Positions 1 through 9,733 of a stretch of DNA of 64,000 bases are shown piece after piece. A model generated the notes under the pieces. The model did not search any database. It saw only the letters and a program-made list of their open reading frames with translations, and had not been told where the DNA came from. This DNA is from Mycobacterium paraseoulense. Its GTDB lineage: Bacteria > Actinomycetota > Actinomycetes > Mycobacteriales > Mycobacteriaceae. A program made the translations under genes and the position numbers. How positions within the stretch are numbered: position 1 is the first letter of the stretch; each line of letters opens with the position of its first letter. Location: the NCBI RefSeq assembly GCF_010731655.1, contig NZ_AP022619.1, positions 4,278,001 to 4,342,000 of the forward strand. The letters are read 5' to 3'.

Positions 1-740
<740 letters not shown>

Positions 741-920
741 CTACCCATCCCAACTTTCATCTGCCGCGTGCGGCGGTCGAATCTGTTCGTGGGCAGTGAA
801 ACACGTCAGGACGAGGCAAATCGCCTGTCGCGGCCGGAGCTTCACATCGCGGTTGGCTAACGATTGGGAGTCGGCCGGAAATCGTTACGTTCGGGTCACG
901 ATCGGCTATCGAGGGCGCAA

Positions 921-1739
921 CTAGGCGACGAGCCGGCGCAACAGCGTTGAGGCGGCCGCGATTCCGAGGACCGCCGCGACCGCCAGGACGACGATGTCCA
1001 TCGGGTTGAAGGGCGTGCCGATCAGCAGGCCCCGCAACGCGTTGACCTCGTAGCTGAGCGGGTTCACCCTGCTCAGCACCTGCAGCCAGGCGGGCATCAC
1101 GTCCACCGGGTACAGCGCGTTGGAGGCGAAGAACAACGGCATCGTGATGGCCTGGCCGATGCCCATCAGCCGATCGCGGCTGCGCACCAGGCCGGCCAGC
1201 GTCATCGACAGGCAGGCGAAGAATGCGGCGCCGAGCATCACGACGGCCATCGCGGCCACGATCCGCAGCGGGTTGACCGTGAGGCCGATATTCATCAGGT
1301 ACGCCAACGCCATGACGCCGACCACCTGGGCGACCGAGCGCACGCCGGCGGCGAATGCCTTGCCGGTGATCAGCGCCGACGCGGGCGCCGGCGTCACCAT
1401 CAACTTGGCCAGCACGCCCGCGTCTCGGTCCCAAATGATTTGTATGCCATAGAAAATGGAGATGAACAACGCCGACTGGGCGATGATCCCCGGCGCCAGG
1501 AAGGCCAGGTAAGACACCGATCCCGTCTGGATGACGTGCAGGTGGCTGAACGTGGTCCCGAAGATCAACAGCCACAGCGCCGGCTGCACCATCCGGGTGA
1601 CGAGTTCGGTTCTGTCGTGCTGCAGCTTCTGCATCTCGACGATCGCGAACGCGCCGACGCGGCTGAGCACCGCACCGACCCGTTGCCATCCACGCGGTGC
1701 GCGAACCAGGGTTGCGGGCATGACGCTGTCAACCGACAC
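921..1739 (-). CDS. ABC-2 type transporter permease (drug exporter family)
   Basis: Membrane half of an exporter paired with the adjacent ATPase. About 272 aa from a GTG at 1739 whose codon lies upstream of the ATPase stop (1729-1731), so the two genes overlap by 11 bases; an ATG at 1721 is the alternative. The protein has an N-terminal amphipathic segment (QKLQHDRTELVTRMVQPALWL) followed by about six hydrophobic spans and the ABC-2 family C-terminal pattern around RVNPLSYEVNALRGLL. The longer upstream frame overlaps the ATPase extensively and is unlikely. It forms a MarR-ATPase-permease operon on the minus strand. The substrate is unknown; the family exports daunorubicin-type drugs or lipids. 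Confidence 0.88.
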   Translation of the reverse strand: MSVDSVMPATLVRAPRGWQRVGAVLSRVGAFAIVEMQKLQHDRTELVTRMVQPALWLLIFGTTFSHLHVIQTGSVSYLAFLAPGIIAQSALFISIFYGIQIIWDRDAGVLAKLMVTPAPASALITGKAFAAGVRSVAQVVGVMALAYLMNIGLTVNPLRIVAAMAVVMLGAAFFACLSMTLAGLVRSRDRLMGIGQAITMPLFFASNALYPVDVMPAWLQVLSRVNPLSYEVNALRGLLIGTPFNPMDIVVLAVAAVLGIAAASTLLRRLVA

Positions 1740-2559
1740 GGCGCGCAGCCTTTCTGGCGGAACGGATTTCACGCAGCGATCCCGCGGACTCGGACGACGC
1801 GGATCCATCGTCCAGGCCCGAGGCCGCATAGTGGCGGAACACATCCTCGAGGGTGGCGCGCGGCGACACGGTGGACTTCAACTTGGCCGGCGTACCCACC
1901 GCCCGCAACTCACCGCGGTGCATGAGCGCGACCCGATCGCACAGCGCGTCGGCCTCTTCCATGTAATGGGTGGTCAGCAGCACGGTCACGCCGAACTCGG
2001 CCTGCATCTTGCGCACCTGCGTCCAGACGCCGTCCCGCGCAATCGGATCCAGCCCGACCGTCGGTTCGTCCAGCACCAGCAGCGATGGGCGGTTCACCAG
2101 CGCCTGCGCCACCTCGAGGCGCCGGACCATGCCGCCGGAATAGGCCGCGGCCGGCCGATCGGACACGTCGAGCAGCTCCATCGCGGTCAGCGCCTGCTCG
2201 ACACGACCGGAACGTTCGGCCCGGGGCACGCCGTAGAGCCGCGCGAACCACTCGACGTTCTGCCGGCCGGTCAGCGCTGGTTCGATCGAGAGTTGTTGCG
2301 GCACATAGCCGATGTTGCTGCGAATGTCGGTGGTCTGGTGGCGCGCGTCCAGCCCGAAGACGCGCAGTTCGCCCTGCTGCACCGGCGCCAGGGTGGTGAG
2401 CATCCGGACCATGGTCGTCTTCCCGGCGCCGTTCGGGCCCAGCAGGCCCATGGTTTCGCCGGTGCGCACCTGCAACGTCACGTCGTTGACGGCGGTGAAC
2501 TGACCATACCGATAGCTCAGGTGCCTGGCGTCGACCGCCATCGGCAGTGACCTGCTCAT
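1729..2559 (-). CDS. ABC transporter ATP-binding protein (DrrA-like)
   Basis: Cytoplasmic ATPase of 276 aa. Walker A is GPNGAGKTT at about residue 42, the signature is YSGGMVRRLEVAQ, and Walker B is LLVLDEPTVGLDP followed by the switch His in LLTTHYMEEAD. This is the DrrA/CcmA subfamily of polyketide or lipid exporters. The ATG at 2559 overlaps the MarR stop codon as ATGA, so translation is probably coupled. With the following permease it should form a two-component exporter regulated by the upstream MarR gene. The substrate cannot be read from sequence. Confidence 0.93.
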   Translation of the reverse strand: MSRSLPMAVDARHLSYRYGQFTAVNDVTLQVRTGETMGLLGPNGAGKTTMVRMLTTLAPVQQGELRVFGLDARHQTTDIRSNIGYVPQQLSIEPALTGRQNVEWFARLYGVPRAERSGRVEQALTAMELLDVSDRPAAAYSGGMVRRLEVAQALVNRPSLLVLDEPTVGLDPIARDGVWTQVRKMQAEFGVTVLLTTHYMEEADALCDRVALMHRGELRAVGTPAKLKSTVSPRATLEDVFRHYAASGLDDGSASSESAGSLREIRSARKAARRVG

Positions 2560-3017
2560 GACCGTCGCTCCTGCAGTCTTCTGGTCATCGTCTCCATGAC
2601 CTCCAATCCCTTTGTCAAAGACTCGATTTCATCGTCGTCGAGTTCGGCGAGCACTTCGGCCAGCACATCGCGGCGCGCGGCCCGAGAGGCGTCGACGACG
2701 TGCTGGGCGGGCTCGGCCAGCTGTAACCGTCCGACCCTGCGGTCGGTGTCGCCGACGGTCCGGATGAGCAGCCCGCCGGACACCAGCTTGGAAACCAGGG
2801 TGGACGCGGTGTTGGGGGCCAGCCCGAGCTCGGCGGCGGCGGCGTTGACCGAGATGCCCGGTTGTCGGGCCACCAGCCACAACAACTCGGACTGCGATTC
2901 GCTCAGCCGTGACGAGTCGAAGCCGCGCCCAGCCGAGCGTCGCAGTTGCCGGCGGAATCTGCCGACGACGCGAAACACGTCGGTGACCACATCGGTACTC
3001 GACTTCACCTTCCCCAT
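2556..3017 (-). CDS. MarR family transcriptional regulator
   Basis: A 153-aa winged-helix regulator. The central part (LLWLVARQPGISVNAAAAELGLAPNTASTLV) is the MarR helix-turn-helix and the wing is GDTDRRVGRLQL, with the usual DxR pair. It is the first gene of the operon with the ABC ATPase and permease (4-base overlap), so it probably represses its own exporter operon and responds to a ligand of that pump. The ATG at 3017 is the first plausible start. No perfect palindrome is seen in the short gap upstream. Confidence 0.9.
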   Translation of the reverse strand: MGKVKSSTDVVTDVFRVVGRFRRQLRRSAGRGFDSSRLSESQSELLWLVARQPGISVNAAAAELGLAPNTASTLVSKLVSGGLLIRTVGDTDRRVGRLQLAEPAQHVVDASRAARRDVLAEVLAELDDDEIESLTKGLEVMETMTRRLQERRS

Positions 3018-3074
3018 GATACCTCTGTAGCCGAGCTATTTATGTGGGGAAGCTGTGTGCCGGTTATGTACCCG

Positions 3075-3572
3075 CTACTTCGGGAGTCGATGCAGGACGA
3101 CGTCGGTGAGGACCCCGTCGGCGACCCGGGCGGTCATGTAGGTGCAGAAGGGCTGCCGGCGGCGATCGGTCGGCGAGCCCGGATTGAGCAGGCGCAATCC
3201 CGTTTCGGCGCGCGTGTCCCAGGGGATGTGGCTGTGCCCGAACACCAGCACGTCGGTATCGGGATACAGCCGCGCCATCCGCGCTTCGCGGCCGGCCGCC
3301 GCGCCGGTCTCGTGCACGACCGTGAAACGCACCCCCGCCAGGGTCACGTCCGCCCTTTCCGGCAGGCGCGCCCGTAATGCGGAACCGTCGTTATTGCCCC
3401 AGCAGGCCACCAGCCGGGCCGACCTGCCTTCGAGTTCATCCAGCAGCTCGGGCACCACCCAGTCGCCGGCGTGCATGACGACGTCGGCCGTCTCCACCTC
3501 TTCCCAAACCCGTGCGGGCAGGCCGCGGGCGCGCTTGGGGACATGGGTATCGGAAATCAGCAGCAGCCGCAC
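3075..3572 (-). CDS. YfcE/MJ0936-type metallophosphoesterase
   Basis: Calcineurin-fold phosphodiesterase of about 165 aa. All metal-binding motifs of the family are visible in order: LLISDTHVP (D-x-H), HAGDWV (GD), CWGNND (GN-N/D), VVHE and GHSHIPW (GH-x-H). The GTG at 3572 starts the fold directly with VRLLLISDTH; the longer frame upstream only adds Arg/Pro-rich shadow sequence that runs into the mmpL gene. It lies between the MarR operon and mmpL, on the same strand as both. The physiological substrate is unknown; relatives hydrolyse cyclic nucleotides or simple phosphodiesters in vitro. Confidence 0.88.
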   Translation of the reverse strand: MRLLLISDTHVPKRARGLPARVWEEVETADVVMHAGDWVVPELLDELEGRSARLVACWGNNDGSALRARLPERADVTLAGVRFTVVHETGAAAGREARMARLYPDTDVLVFGHSHIPWDTRAETGLRLLNPGSPTDRRRQPFCTYMTARVADGVLTDVVLHRLPK

Positions 3573-3606
3573 AACCCTATCTTGGGCCGGCTTGGGCCGG
3601 CGGTCG

Positions 3607-6525
3607 TCACCCCGCTGTCGAAGCCATGGCTTTTTCGCGCCTGGCGGCCGCCGCGTCCGCATCCTCACCGAGGAGAAGGGACCGGACGAGGCGACGCGGG
3701 CCGAAGGGCCGCAGCATGGTGCTGGCGGGGCGCGGGCGCACACGTATCGGCCACCAGAACCACCGCCCGAGCAGCGCGGCGATCGACGGCGTCATCAACG
3801 AGCGCACGATCAACGTGTCGAACAGCAGGCCGAGGCCGATCGTGCTACCCGCCTGCCCGATCGAGCGCAGGTCGCTGGCAACCATCGACATCATGGTGAA
3901 GGCGAAGACGAGGCCCGCCGTCGTGACGACCCCGCCGGTCTCGCCCATGGAGCGGATGATGCCGGTCTTCAGCCCGGCGCCGATCTCCTCCTGGAACCGC
4001 GACACCAGCAGCAGGTTGTAGTCCGAGCCGACGGCCAGCAAGATGATCAACCCGAACACCGGCGCGATCCAGTTCAGGTCCAGGCCGAGGAGGTGTTGCC
4101 ACACCAGCACCGTGAGCCCGAAGGCCGCACCCAGCGATAGCAGCACCGTTCCGACGATCACCATGGACGCCACCAAAGCCCGCGTGATCATCACCATCAC
4201 GACGAAGATCAACGTCAGCGCCGCGAGTCCGACGATCAGCAGGTCGTAGTGCGAGCCCGACTGGATGTCGCGGTAGATGGCCGCCGTGCCGGCCAGATAG
4301 AACTTGGCCCCGGTGAGGGTCGTTCCCTTCACGGCTTGATGCGCCGCGGCCAATTCCGGCATGACGGCCGAAATGCCCGCCGGAGTGGCCGGGTCCGCAT
4401 CGTGGGTGATGATGAAGCGCGCGGCCTTACCGTCTGGAGACAGGAAGAGCTTCAGACCGCGCTGGAAGTCGGGATTCTGGAAGGCTTCCGGCGGCAGGTA
4501 GAAGTAGTCGCCACTGCGGGAGGCGTCGAAGGCCTGTCCCATCGCGCTGGCCGTGTCGGTCATCTGAGCCATCTGCGTGACCAGGCCCGAGAAGCTGCTG
4601 TGCATCGTGAGCAGCGTTCCCTGCATCGATTTGGCGACGGCGATCATCGGCGGGAACTGCGCGGCCATCTGCGGGATTATCGCATCGACGTTGTTGACGT
4701 CCTTGATCAATGTGCTCATGTTCTCGCTGAATTTGTCCACACCGTCGATCGCCTCGAACACCGACCTCGTCGCCCAGCAGACGGGGATGTCGAAGCAGTG
4801 CTGTTCCCAGTACAGATAGCTGCGGAGCGGCCGGGCGAAGTCGTCGAAATCGGCGAGGTGGTCCCGCATTTCGTCCAGGGTGGCCTGCATGTCGTGCATA
4901 TCGCCGACCATGTGATGCGTCGCGTTGCCCATCTGCCCGAGCAGGCCCTGCATCCGCTGCATCGAGGCGATCATGGCGCCGAGATCGTCGCTCATCTTCA
5001 GCATGTCGGCCGTCCGGTCCCTCATGAACTGAAGGTTCTCCTGGATCGGGATCGATTGTGCACTGATCTGGAACGGTATCGAGGTGTGCTCGATCGGCCC
5101 GCCCAATGGCCGGGTGATGCTTTGCACCATCGCGATTCCCGGTGACCGGAAGATGTCTTTGGCGAGCCTGTCCAGGATGATCATGTCGCCGCTGTTCCGC
5201 ATGTCGTGATCGCTCTCGATCATGAGGATGTCGGGATTCATGGTGGCGGCGGTGAAATGGCGCTCGGCGGCCGCGTACCCCACGCTCGACGGCAGGCCGC
5301 GGGGGATGTAGAAGCGGTCGTTGTAGCTGACCTTCATGCTCGGCATGAACAGGATGCCGACGATGGCGATGACCAACGAGGCCGCGAACACCGCTCCAGG
5401 CCAGCGCACGGTAGCCGTGCCGATGCGCCGCCAGCCGCGCGTTTTGATCATGCGTCGGGGGTCGAGCAAACCGAACCGGGTGGCCACGGCGACAACGGCC
5501 GGGGCGGCGGTCATCGCGCCGGCGACGACGACGAGCAACCCCAGCGCGGACGGGATGCCCAGTGCCTTGAAATACGACAGCCGCGCCAGGTGCAGGCAGA
5601 AGGTGGCCCCCGCGATCGTCAGTCCCGAGCCCAGGATGATGTGCGAGGTCCCGCGGAACATCGTGTAGTAGGCCGTTTCCCGGTCTTGACCGGCCTGGCG
5701 GGCCTCCTGGTAGCGACCGATGAGAAAGATCGCGTAGTCGGTTCCCGCCGCGATCGCCAGCGAGGAGAGCATGGCGACCACGAACGTCGAGAAGCCCAAT
5801 AGTTCGTAATTCCCCAGCAGCGCGACCAGCCCCCTGGCGGTGCCCATTTCGAAGCCGACCATGACGAGCACCAGCAGCAACGTGCTGACGGACCGATAGG
5901 CGATGAACAGCATGATCATGATGACCACGCCGGTGACGCCCATCATCTTGAACATGCTCTTGTCGGCGGCTTCGTTCATGTCCGTCGTCAGCGGTGCCGG
6001 GCCGGTGACATACACCTTGAGCCCTGCGGGCGGCTCCGACTTGTCGACGATCTTGCGTACCGCGTCGACGGATTCGTTGCCCAGGGTGCTGCCTTGGTCG
6101 CCGGCGAGGTTGAGCTGGACGTAGGCGGCCTTGCCGTCCTTGCTCTGGACGCCGGCGGCGGTGAGCGGGTCGCCCCAGACGTTCTGGACGTGCTGCACGT
6201 GCTTGGGGTCGGCCTCTAGCTTTTTCACCAAGCTGTCGTAGTAGCGGTGCGCCTGGTCGCCGAGCGGCTTGTCGCTCTCCAGGACGACCATCGCGATGCT
6301 GTCGGAATCCGACTCGTGGAACGTTGCGCCCATCCGCTTGGCGGCAATCATCGCCGGCGCGTCTTTCGGCGACATGGTCACTGCGTGCTTGCGTGCGACC
6401 GACTCGATCGGCGGCACAAGCACGTTCAGGGCAACGGTGAGCAGCAGCCAGCCGATGATGATCGGCCATGCGAAGGTGCGGACGAACCGCATGAATCTCG
6501 GACGGGCGTCGGTGTTGGTGTTCAT
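3607..6525 (-). CDS. MmpL family RND transporter
   Basis: A 972-aa inner-membrane lipid or siderophore exporter of the actinobacterial RND class. It has one N-terminal membrane span (about 13-35), a first periplasmic domain, a five-span block with the proton-relay motif GTDYAIFLIGRY, a long second periplasmic domain (about 400-740) rich in Met and Asp with coiled-coil character, and a second block with GSDYNLLLVSRF. Length and the partner MmpS fit the MmpL4/MmpL5 type. The ATG at 6525 overlaps the mmpS stop (ATGA). Which MmpL orthologue this is, and what it carries, cannot be decided from sequence alone. It lies in an accessory block absent from the M. tuberculosis fbpC-htdZ junction as I recall it. 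Confidence 0.93.
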   Translation of the reverse strand: MNTNTDARPRFMRFVRTFAWPIIIGWLLLTVALNVLVPPIESVARKHAVTMSPKDAPAMIAAKRMGATFHESDSDSIAMVVLESDKPLGDQAHRYYDSLVKKLEADPKHVQHVQNVWGDPLTAAGVQSKDGKAAYVQLNLAGDQGSTLGNESVDAVRKIVDKSEPPAGLKVYVTGPAPLTTDMNEAADKSMFKMMGVTGVVIMIMLFIAYRSVSTLLLVLVMVGFEMGTARGLVALLGNYELLGFSTFVVAMLSSLAIAAGTDYAIFLIGRYQEARQAGQDRETAYYTMFRGTSHIILGSGLTIAGATFCLHLARLSYFKALGIPSALGLLVVVAGAMTAAPAVVAVATRFGLLDPRRMIKTRGWRRIGTATVRWPGAVFAASLVIAIVGILFMPSMKVSYNDRFYIPRGLPSSVGYAAAERHFTAATMNPDILMIESDHDMRNSGDMIILDRLAKDIFRSPGIAMVQSITRPLGGPIEHTSIPFQISAQSIPIQENLQFMRDRTADMLKMSDDLGAMIASMQRMQGLLGQMGNATHHMVGDMHDMQATLDEMRDHLADFDDFARPLRSYLYWEQHCFDIPVCWATRSVFEAIDGVDKFSENMSTLIKDVNNVDAIIPQMAAQFPPMIAVAKSMQGTLLTMHSSFSGLVTQMAQMTDTASAMGQAFDASRSGDYFYLPPEAFQNPDFQRGLKLFLSPDGKAARFIITHDADPATPAGISAVMPELAAAHQAVKGTTLTGAKFYLAGTAAIYRDIQSGSHYDLLIVGLAALTLIFVVMVMITRALVASMVIVGTVLLSLGAAFGLTVLVWQHLLGLDLNWIAPVFGLIILLAVGSDYNLLLVSRFQEEIGAGLKTGIIRSMGETGGVVTTAGLVFAFTMMSMVASDLRSIGQAGSTIGLGLLFDTLIVRSLMTPSIAALLGRWFWWPIRVRPRPASTMLRPFGPRRLVRSLLLGEDADAAAARREKAMASTAG

Positions 6526-6953
6526 GCGGCCTTCACCAGGCAGGAGGTTTGCGCGTGGTGCCCGGCCGAGGACTGCTCATCCTTGACCACACCGTTGACG
6601 GTGATGCGGCACCCGAGTGTGTCGCTGTTGCCCTGTGCCACGACGTTGGCGATCACGGCAGGCACCGTCGTGGTGATGGTGAAGGTCCAGGGCAGGCTGG
6701 CGAAGTCGGCCTGTGCCGGCTGTGCGTTCTTGTCCAAGTAGCTCACGCTTCCCGTCGTGTCGCTGGGCCCGTAGATCTCGTATGTCACCTGCTTGATGTG
6801 CGAGGGCTTGAGGGGCTCGGCGCTGCTGCCGGTGGCGGTGAAGATCGCTTCGGAGCCGAAAACGCCGCGGAGCCGATCAACGGCAACGCCGCCGAGGGCG
6901 ACCGCCACCACGACGACGAGCGGTACCCATGCCCGTCTCAGGAACGTGGACAC
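6522..6953 (-). CDS. MmpS family membrane accessory protein
   Basis: A 143-aa protein with one N-terminal membrane helix (VPLVVVVAVALGGVAV) and a periplasmic beta-sandwich. Typical MmpS features are KQVTYEIYGP, GSVSYLD, LPWTFTITT and a late Cys pair (LGCRI and TSCLV) that probably forms a disulphide. MmpS proteins bind the periplasmic part of their MmpL partner and aid export. The gene overlaps mmpL by four bases and leads the operon, with its promoter in the 236-bp gap shared with the divergent CsoR-like gene. Confidence 0.92.
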   Translation of the reverse strand: MSTFLRRAWVPLVVVVAVALGGVAVDRLRGVFGSEAIFTATGSSAEPLKPSHIKQVTYEIYGPSDTTGSVSYLDKNAQPAQADFASLPWTFTITTTVPAVIANVVAQGNSDTLGCRITVNGVVKDEQSSAGHHAQTSCLVKAA

Positions 6954-7012
6954 TGACGTTTCCTTTCCCTCGTGACCTGCTCGTCCTGGTACGGAGTCTC
7001 AGCCCCGCATGA

Positions 7013-7510
<498 letters not shown>

Positions 7511-7540
7511 CGACCGGCTCCTATGAAAAGGGAATGACCA

Positions 7541-8155
7541 ATGGACCGCGCCGAAAGTGATCGAGCTGGATCGAAGGTCACGCTGTGGCTGGACCCGGTG
7601 TGCCCGTTTTCCTGGAACACCGCGCGTTGGCTGCGCGCCGTCGCCGAGGAGACCGGCATGTCGGTGGATTGGCAGCTGATGAGCCTCGCGGTGCTCAACG
7701 CGGGACGAGAACTCCCGCCCAAGCAGCAGGCCCGGATGCGCGACTCGCAACAAGCCGGCCGCCTCATGGCCGCCATCGCGCGGGAGAAGGGCGAGGCCGG
7801 GTGGGCTGACGCGTACTTCGCCTTCGGCGAGCGATACATCGACCGCGCCGAGCCGCTCGACGACAGCCTCGTCGCCCATGTCTTGACCGCGGTGGGCGCA
7901 CGCGCCCCCATCGCGGCGGCCGTCTCGGACGGGTCCCTGGACGAGCTCGTGCGGCGAGGGCATCAGGCGGCACAGGACGCGCTCGGCGAAACCGGGGGTA
8001 GTCCGATTCTGCAGATCGACGGGCATGCCTTCTTCGGACCGGTCCTGACCGCGTTACCCGATGCGGATCGCGCCATCGGGCTCTTCGACGCGGTCGCGAC
8101 GCTGGCCGCGGTTCCGCAGTTCGCCCAGCTGCAACGGCCGCGCGCCGCGGCCTAG
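7541..8155 (+). CDS. DsbA-fold protein, Rv2466c-like, single active-site Cys
   Basis: A 204-aa thioredoxin-fold protein with an inserted helical domain, resembling mycothiol-dependent nitroreductase Rv2466c: LDPVCPFSWNTARW, LMSLAVLN, the helical segment with GERY, HQAAQDALGETGGSP with the cis-Pro, and DGHAFFGPVL. In Rv2466c the active site is CPWC; here it is Cys21-Pro-Phe-Ser24, a monothiol version suited to mixed disulphides with mycothiol or to persulfide handling. It starts 30 bases after the CsoR-like gene and is probably cotranscribed. Its substrate is unknown; a link to thiol or sulfane-sulfur stress is inferred from the regulator and neighbours. Confidence 0.82.
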   Translation: MDRAESDRAGSKVTLWLDPVCPFSWNTARWLRAVAEETGMSVDWQLMSLAVLNAGRELPPKQQARMRDSQQAGRLMAAIAREKGEAGWADAYFAFGERYIDRAEPLDDSLVAHVLTAVGARAPIAAAVSDGSLDELVRRGHQAAQDALGETGGSPILQIDGHAFFGPVLTALPDADRAIGLFDAVATLAAVPQFAQLQRPRAAA

Positions 8156-8193
8156 CCATGCGGCACCGATAACACCCGGAAAGAGGAGAAGAA

Positions 8194-8613
8194 ATGACAT
8201 CAGGTTTGACCATCACCTTGCACACCTCGTTCGACGACGCGGTGAAACGGACGACGGACGCCCTGGCCGAGCAGGGTTTCGGCGTGCTGACCACGATCGA
8301 CGTCAAGGCCACGCTGAAAAAGAAGCTCGGGGAGGACATGGAGGACTACCTCATCCTGGGAGCGTGCAACCCGGTGTTGGCGCACCGCGCGCTCGGCATC
8401 CACCGCCAGATCGGTCAGTTACTGCCGTGCAACGTCGTGGTGCGAGCCGACCCCGAGGGCGCCGGCGACGCGGTTCTCGTCGAGGCGATGGACCCGCAAC
8501 TGATGGTCAAGGTGACCGGCGAGCAGGGGGCCTTGCAGGACGTCGCGGACCAGGCCACCGCCAAACTGCAAGCCGCGATCGGCGCCCTGAAGCAACCGTC
8601 TCCGACGCCCTGA
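8194..8613 (+). CDS. DUF302 domain protein
   Basis: A 139-aa protein that is almost entirely one DUF302 domain: SFDDAVKRTTDALAEQGFGVLTTIDVK, then the family segment YLILGACNPVLAHRAL, LLPCNVVV and the C-terminal QLMVKVTG. No signal peptide is present. A good RBS (GAAAGAGGAG region) precedes the ATG. DUF302 genes often sit with sulfur-handling or CsoR-family genes; the biochemical role is not established. Third gene of the probable operon and followed directly by a strong hairpin. Confidence 0.88.
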   Translation: MTSGLTITLHTSFDDAVKRTTDALAEQGFGVLTTIDVKATLKKKLGEDMEDYLILGACNPVLAHRALGIHRQIGQLLPCNVVVRADPEGAGDAVLVEAMDPQLMVKVTGEQGALQDVADQATAKLQAAIGALKQPSPTP

Positions 8614-8614
8614 C

Positions 8615-8634
8615 GCCGGCCCCTCGGGGCCGGC
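8615..8634 (+). terminator. Strong GC hairpin after the DUF302 gene
   Basis: Arms GCCGGCCCC and GGGGCCGGC (9 bp) with a two-base centre start two bases after the stop codon at 8613. There is no T-run, which is common for mycobacterial terminators. It may separate the first three genes from the GAP-family gene at 8733, or only reduce read-through. Confidence 0.55.
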
Positions 8635-8732
8635 CAGGCCCGTGACATCGCGGGCCGTGGTAGGCGTGCCGTGATCACCGAGGTCGGCCGACGTCTCGAC
8701 GAATCGCTCGTGGACGTCTGAAAGGTATTGGT

Positions 8733-9401
8733 GTGTCGGTTCTTTCGGGTCTGGTGTGGGCGAAACTGACCGCACCGGCACTCGTGGTGGCGCTTTCGCC
8801 CATACCCATCGTGGTGTCGTTGGTGCTGCTCGTCCACAACGATCGGCCGTACTCGTCGAGTGTCGCGTACTTGATGGGGAGGCTAGTGTCGCTGACCGTC
8901 CTCGCCGCGGGATTCGTGCAGTTCCCGCGATTGTTCGACGATCTGCTGGGGCCCGCACCGGCGTGGGCCGACTGGGCGGTCATGGGTGTCGGCGCGGTGC
9001 TGATGGCATTCGGTGTCTGGCTGTGGTGGCGACGCGCCCACGGGAGGGGCGGGCCGGGGTGGGAAGGCAGTGTGGGCACGATAACTCCGTCGGCCTCGGC
9101 CGCGATCGGGATGTTTCCCATGCTGGCCAACCCGAAGGTGCTGGCCGCCAGTGCGGCCGTTGGGACGGAGATCGCCACCGTCCGAATGAGTGCAGTGAGC
9201 TCTGTGCTGGCGGTGGCTTACTATGCGGTGCTGGCGAGTTCGCCTGTCGCCGCTCCCGTCCTGGCCTACCTGGTAGTCGGACCGCGGATCGACCCTCAGC
9301 TGGAGCGGATCAGGCGGTGGATGCAGCACCAGCGCCGGGCACTCACGGCCGCGGCCGTGGTGTTGGTAGGCCTTGCCGTGATGCTGTACGGGCTGTCCTG
9401 A
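8733..9401 (+). CDS. GAP/SfLAP-family integral membrane protein
   Basis: A 222-aa membrane protein with about six helices. The first span contains KLTAPALVVALSPIPIVVSL and a later one contains SASAAIGMFPMLANPKVLA, the pattern of the GAP family (sulfolipid-1-addressing protein, Sap-like, PF11139). Members in mycobacteria help move glycolipids across the membrane; others are LysE-like exporters. The start is a GTG at 8733 with GAAAGG about seven bases upstream; GTG at 8731 is out of frame. It may belong to the CsoR-like operon or have its own promoter after the 8615 hairpin. A role in exporting a small thiol or lipid is only a guess. Confidence 0.8.
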   Translation: MSVLSGLVWAKLTAPALVVALSPIPIVVSLVLLVHNDRPYSSSVAYLMGRLVSLTVLAAGFVQFPRLFDDLLGPAPAWADWAVMGVGAVLMAFGVWLWWRRAHGRGGPGWEGSVGTITPSASAAIGMFPMLANPKVLAASAAVGTEIATVRMSAVSSVLAVAYYAVLASSPVAAPVLAYLVVGPRIDPQLERIRRWMQHQRRALTAAAVVLVGLAVMLYGLS

Positions 9402-9442
9402 GACGGGCCGGCGGCTGACGAACGGGATGGCCGCGGCGTCGG

Positions 9443-9616
9443 TCAGCCGCGTTGACTGCGTGCTTCGGCGCCCGTCTCCCCGGCATCGAAAGAGTCGTCC
9501 GAACCGGCCGCCCCGACGTACGAGCCGTCGGTCTCGCCGGCCGCGGCGCGTGAGCGAGACTCGTGAGCCTCCGGTTCGACGTCGGGCTCTGTCTTGTGGC
9601 CCTTACCTTCTGGCAT
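9443..9616 (-). CDS. 57-aa acidic small protein, hypothetical
   Basis: A short hydrophilic protein beginning MPEGKGHKTEPDVEPEAH and rich in Glu, Ser, Gly and Asp (SYVGAAGSDDSFDAGETGAE); no membrane span or known domain. A clear RBS (GGAAGGGAA) sits five bases before the ATG at 9616, and a SigF-type promoter pattern lies about 40 bases upstream, both strong reasons to treat it as a real gene. The composition suggests an intrinsically disordered stress protein. It is convergent with the GAP-family gene and divergent from htdZ. Function unknown. Confidence 0.7.
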   Translation of the reverse strand: MPEGKGHKTEPDVEPEAHESRSRAAAGETDGSYVGAAGSDDSFDAGETGAEARSQRG

Positions 9617-9653
9617 GATTCCCTTCCAGGCGGCTCGCAGCGATGAGCTAGGG

Positions 9654-9678
9654 ATTCCCCGGTTCGTCGTGGTGAAAC
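9654..9678 (-). promoter_or_regulatory. SigF-type promoter for the 57-aa gene
   Basis: Read on the minus strand: GTTT (9678-9675), 15-base spacer, GGGAAT (9659-9654). This fits the mycobacterial SigF consensus GTTT-N15-17-GGGWAT. It lies 38 bases before the ATG at 9616. Confidence 0.6.
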
Positions 9679-9733
9679 CACCGTCCTCAGCGCGCGGCGC
9701 TATGGTTACCACCTGGAGCCAAGGAGAAATTCA

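Noticed and set aside
4427..6469. 680-codon minus-strand frame inside the mmpL gene, in another register
   Set aside because: Alternative frame of mmpL on the same strand with Arg/His bias; the mmpL frame has all transporter motifs.
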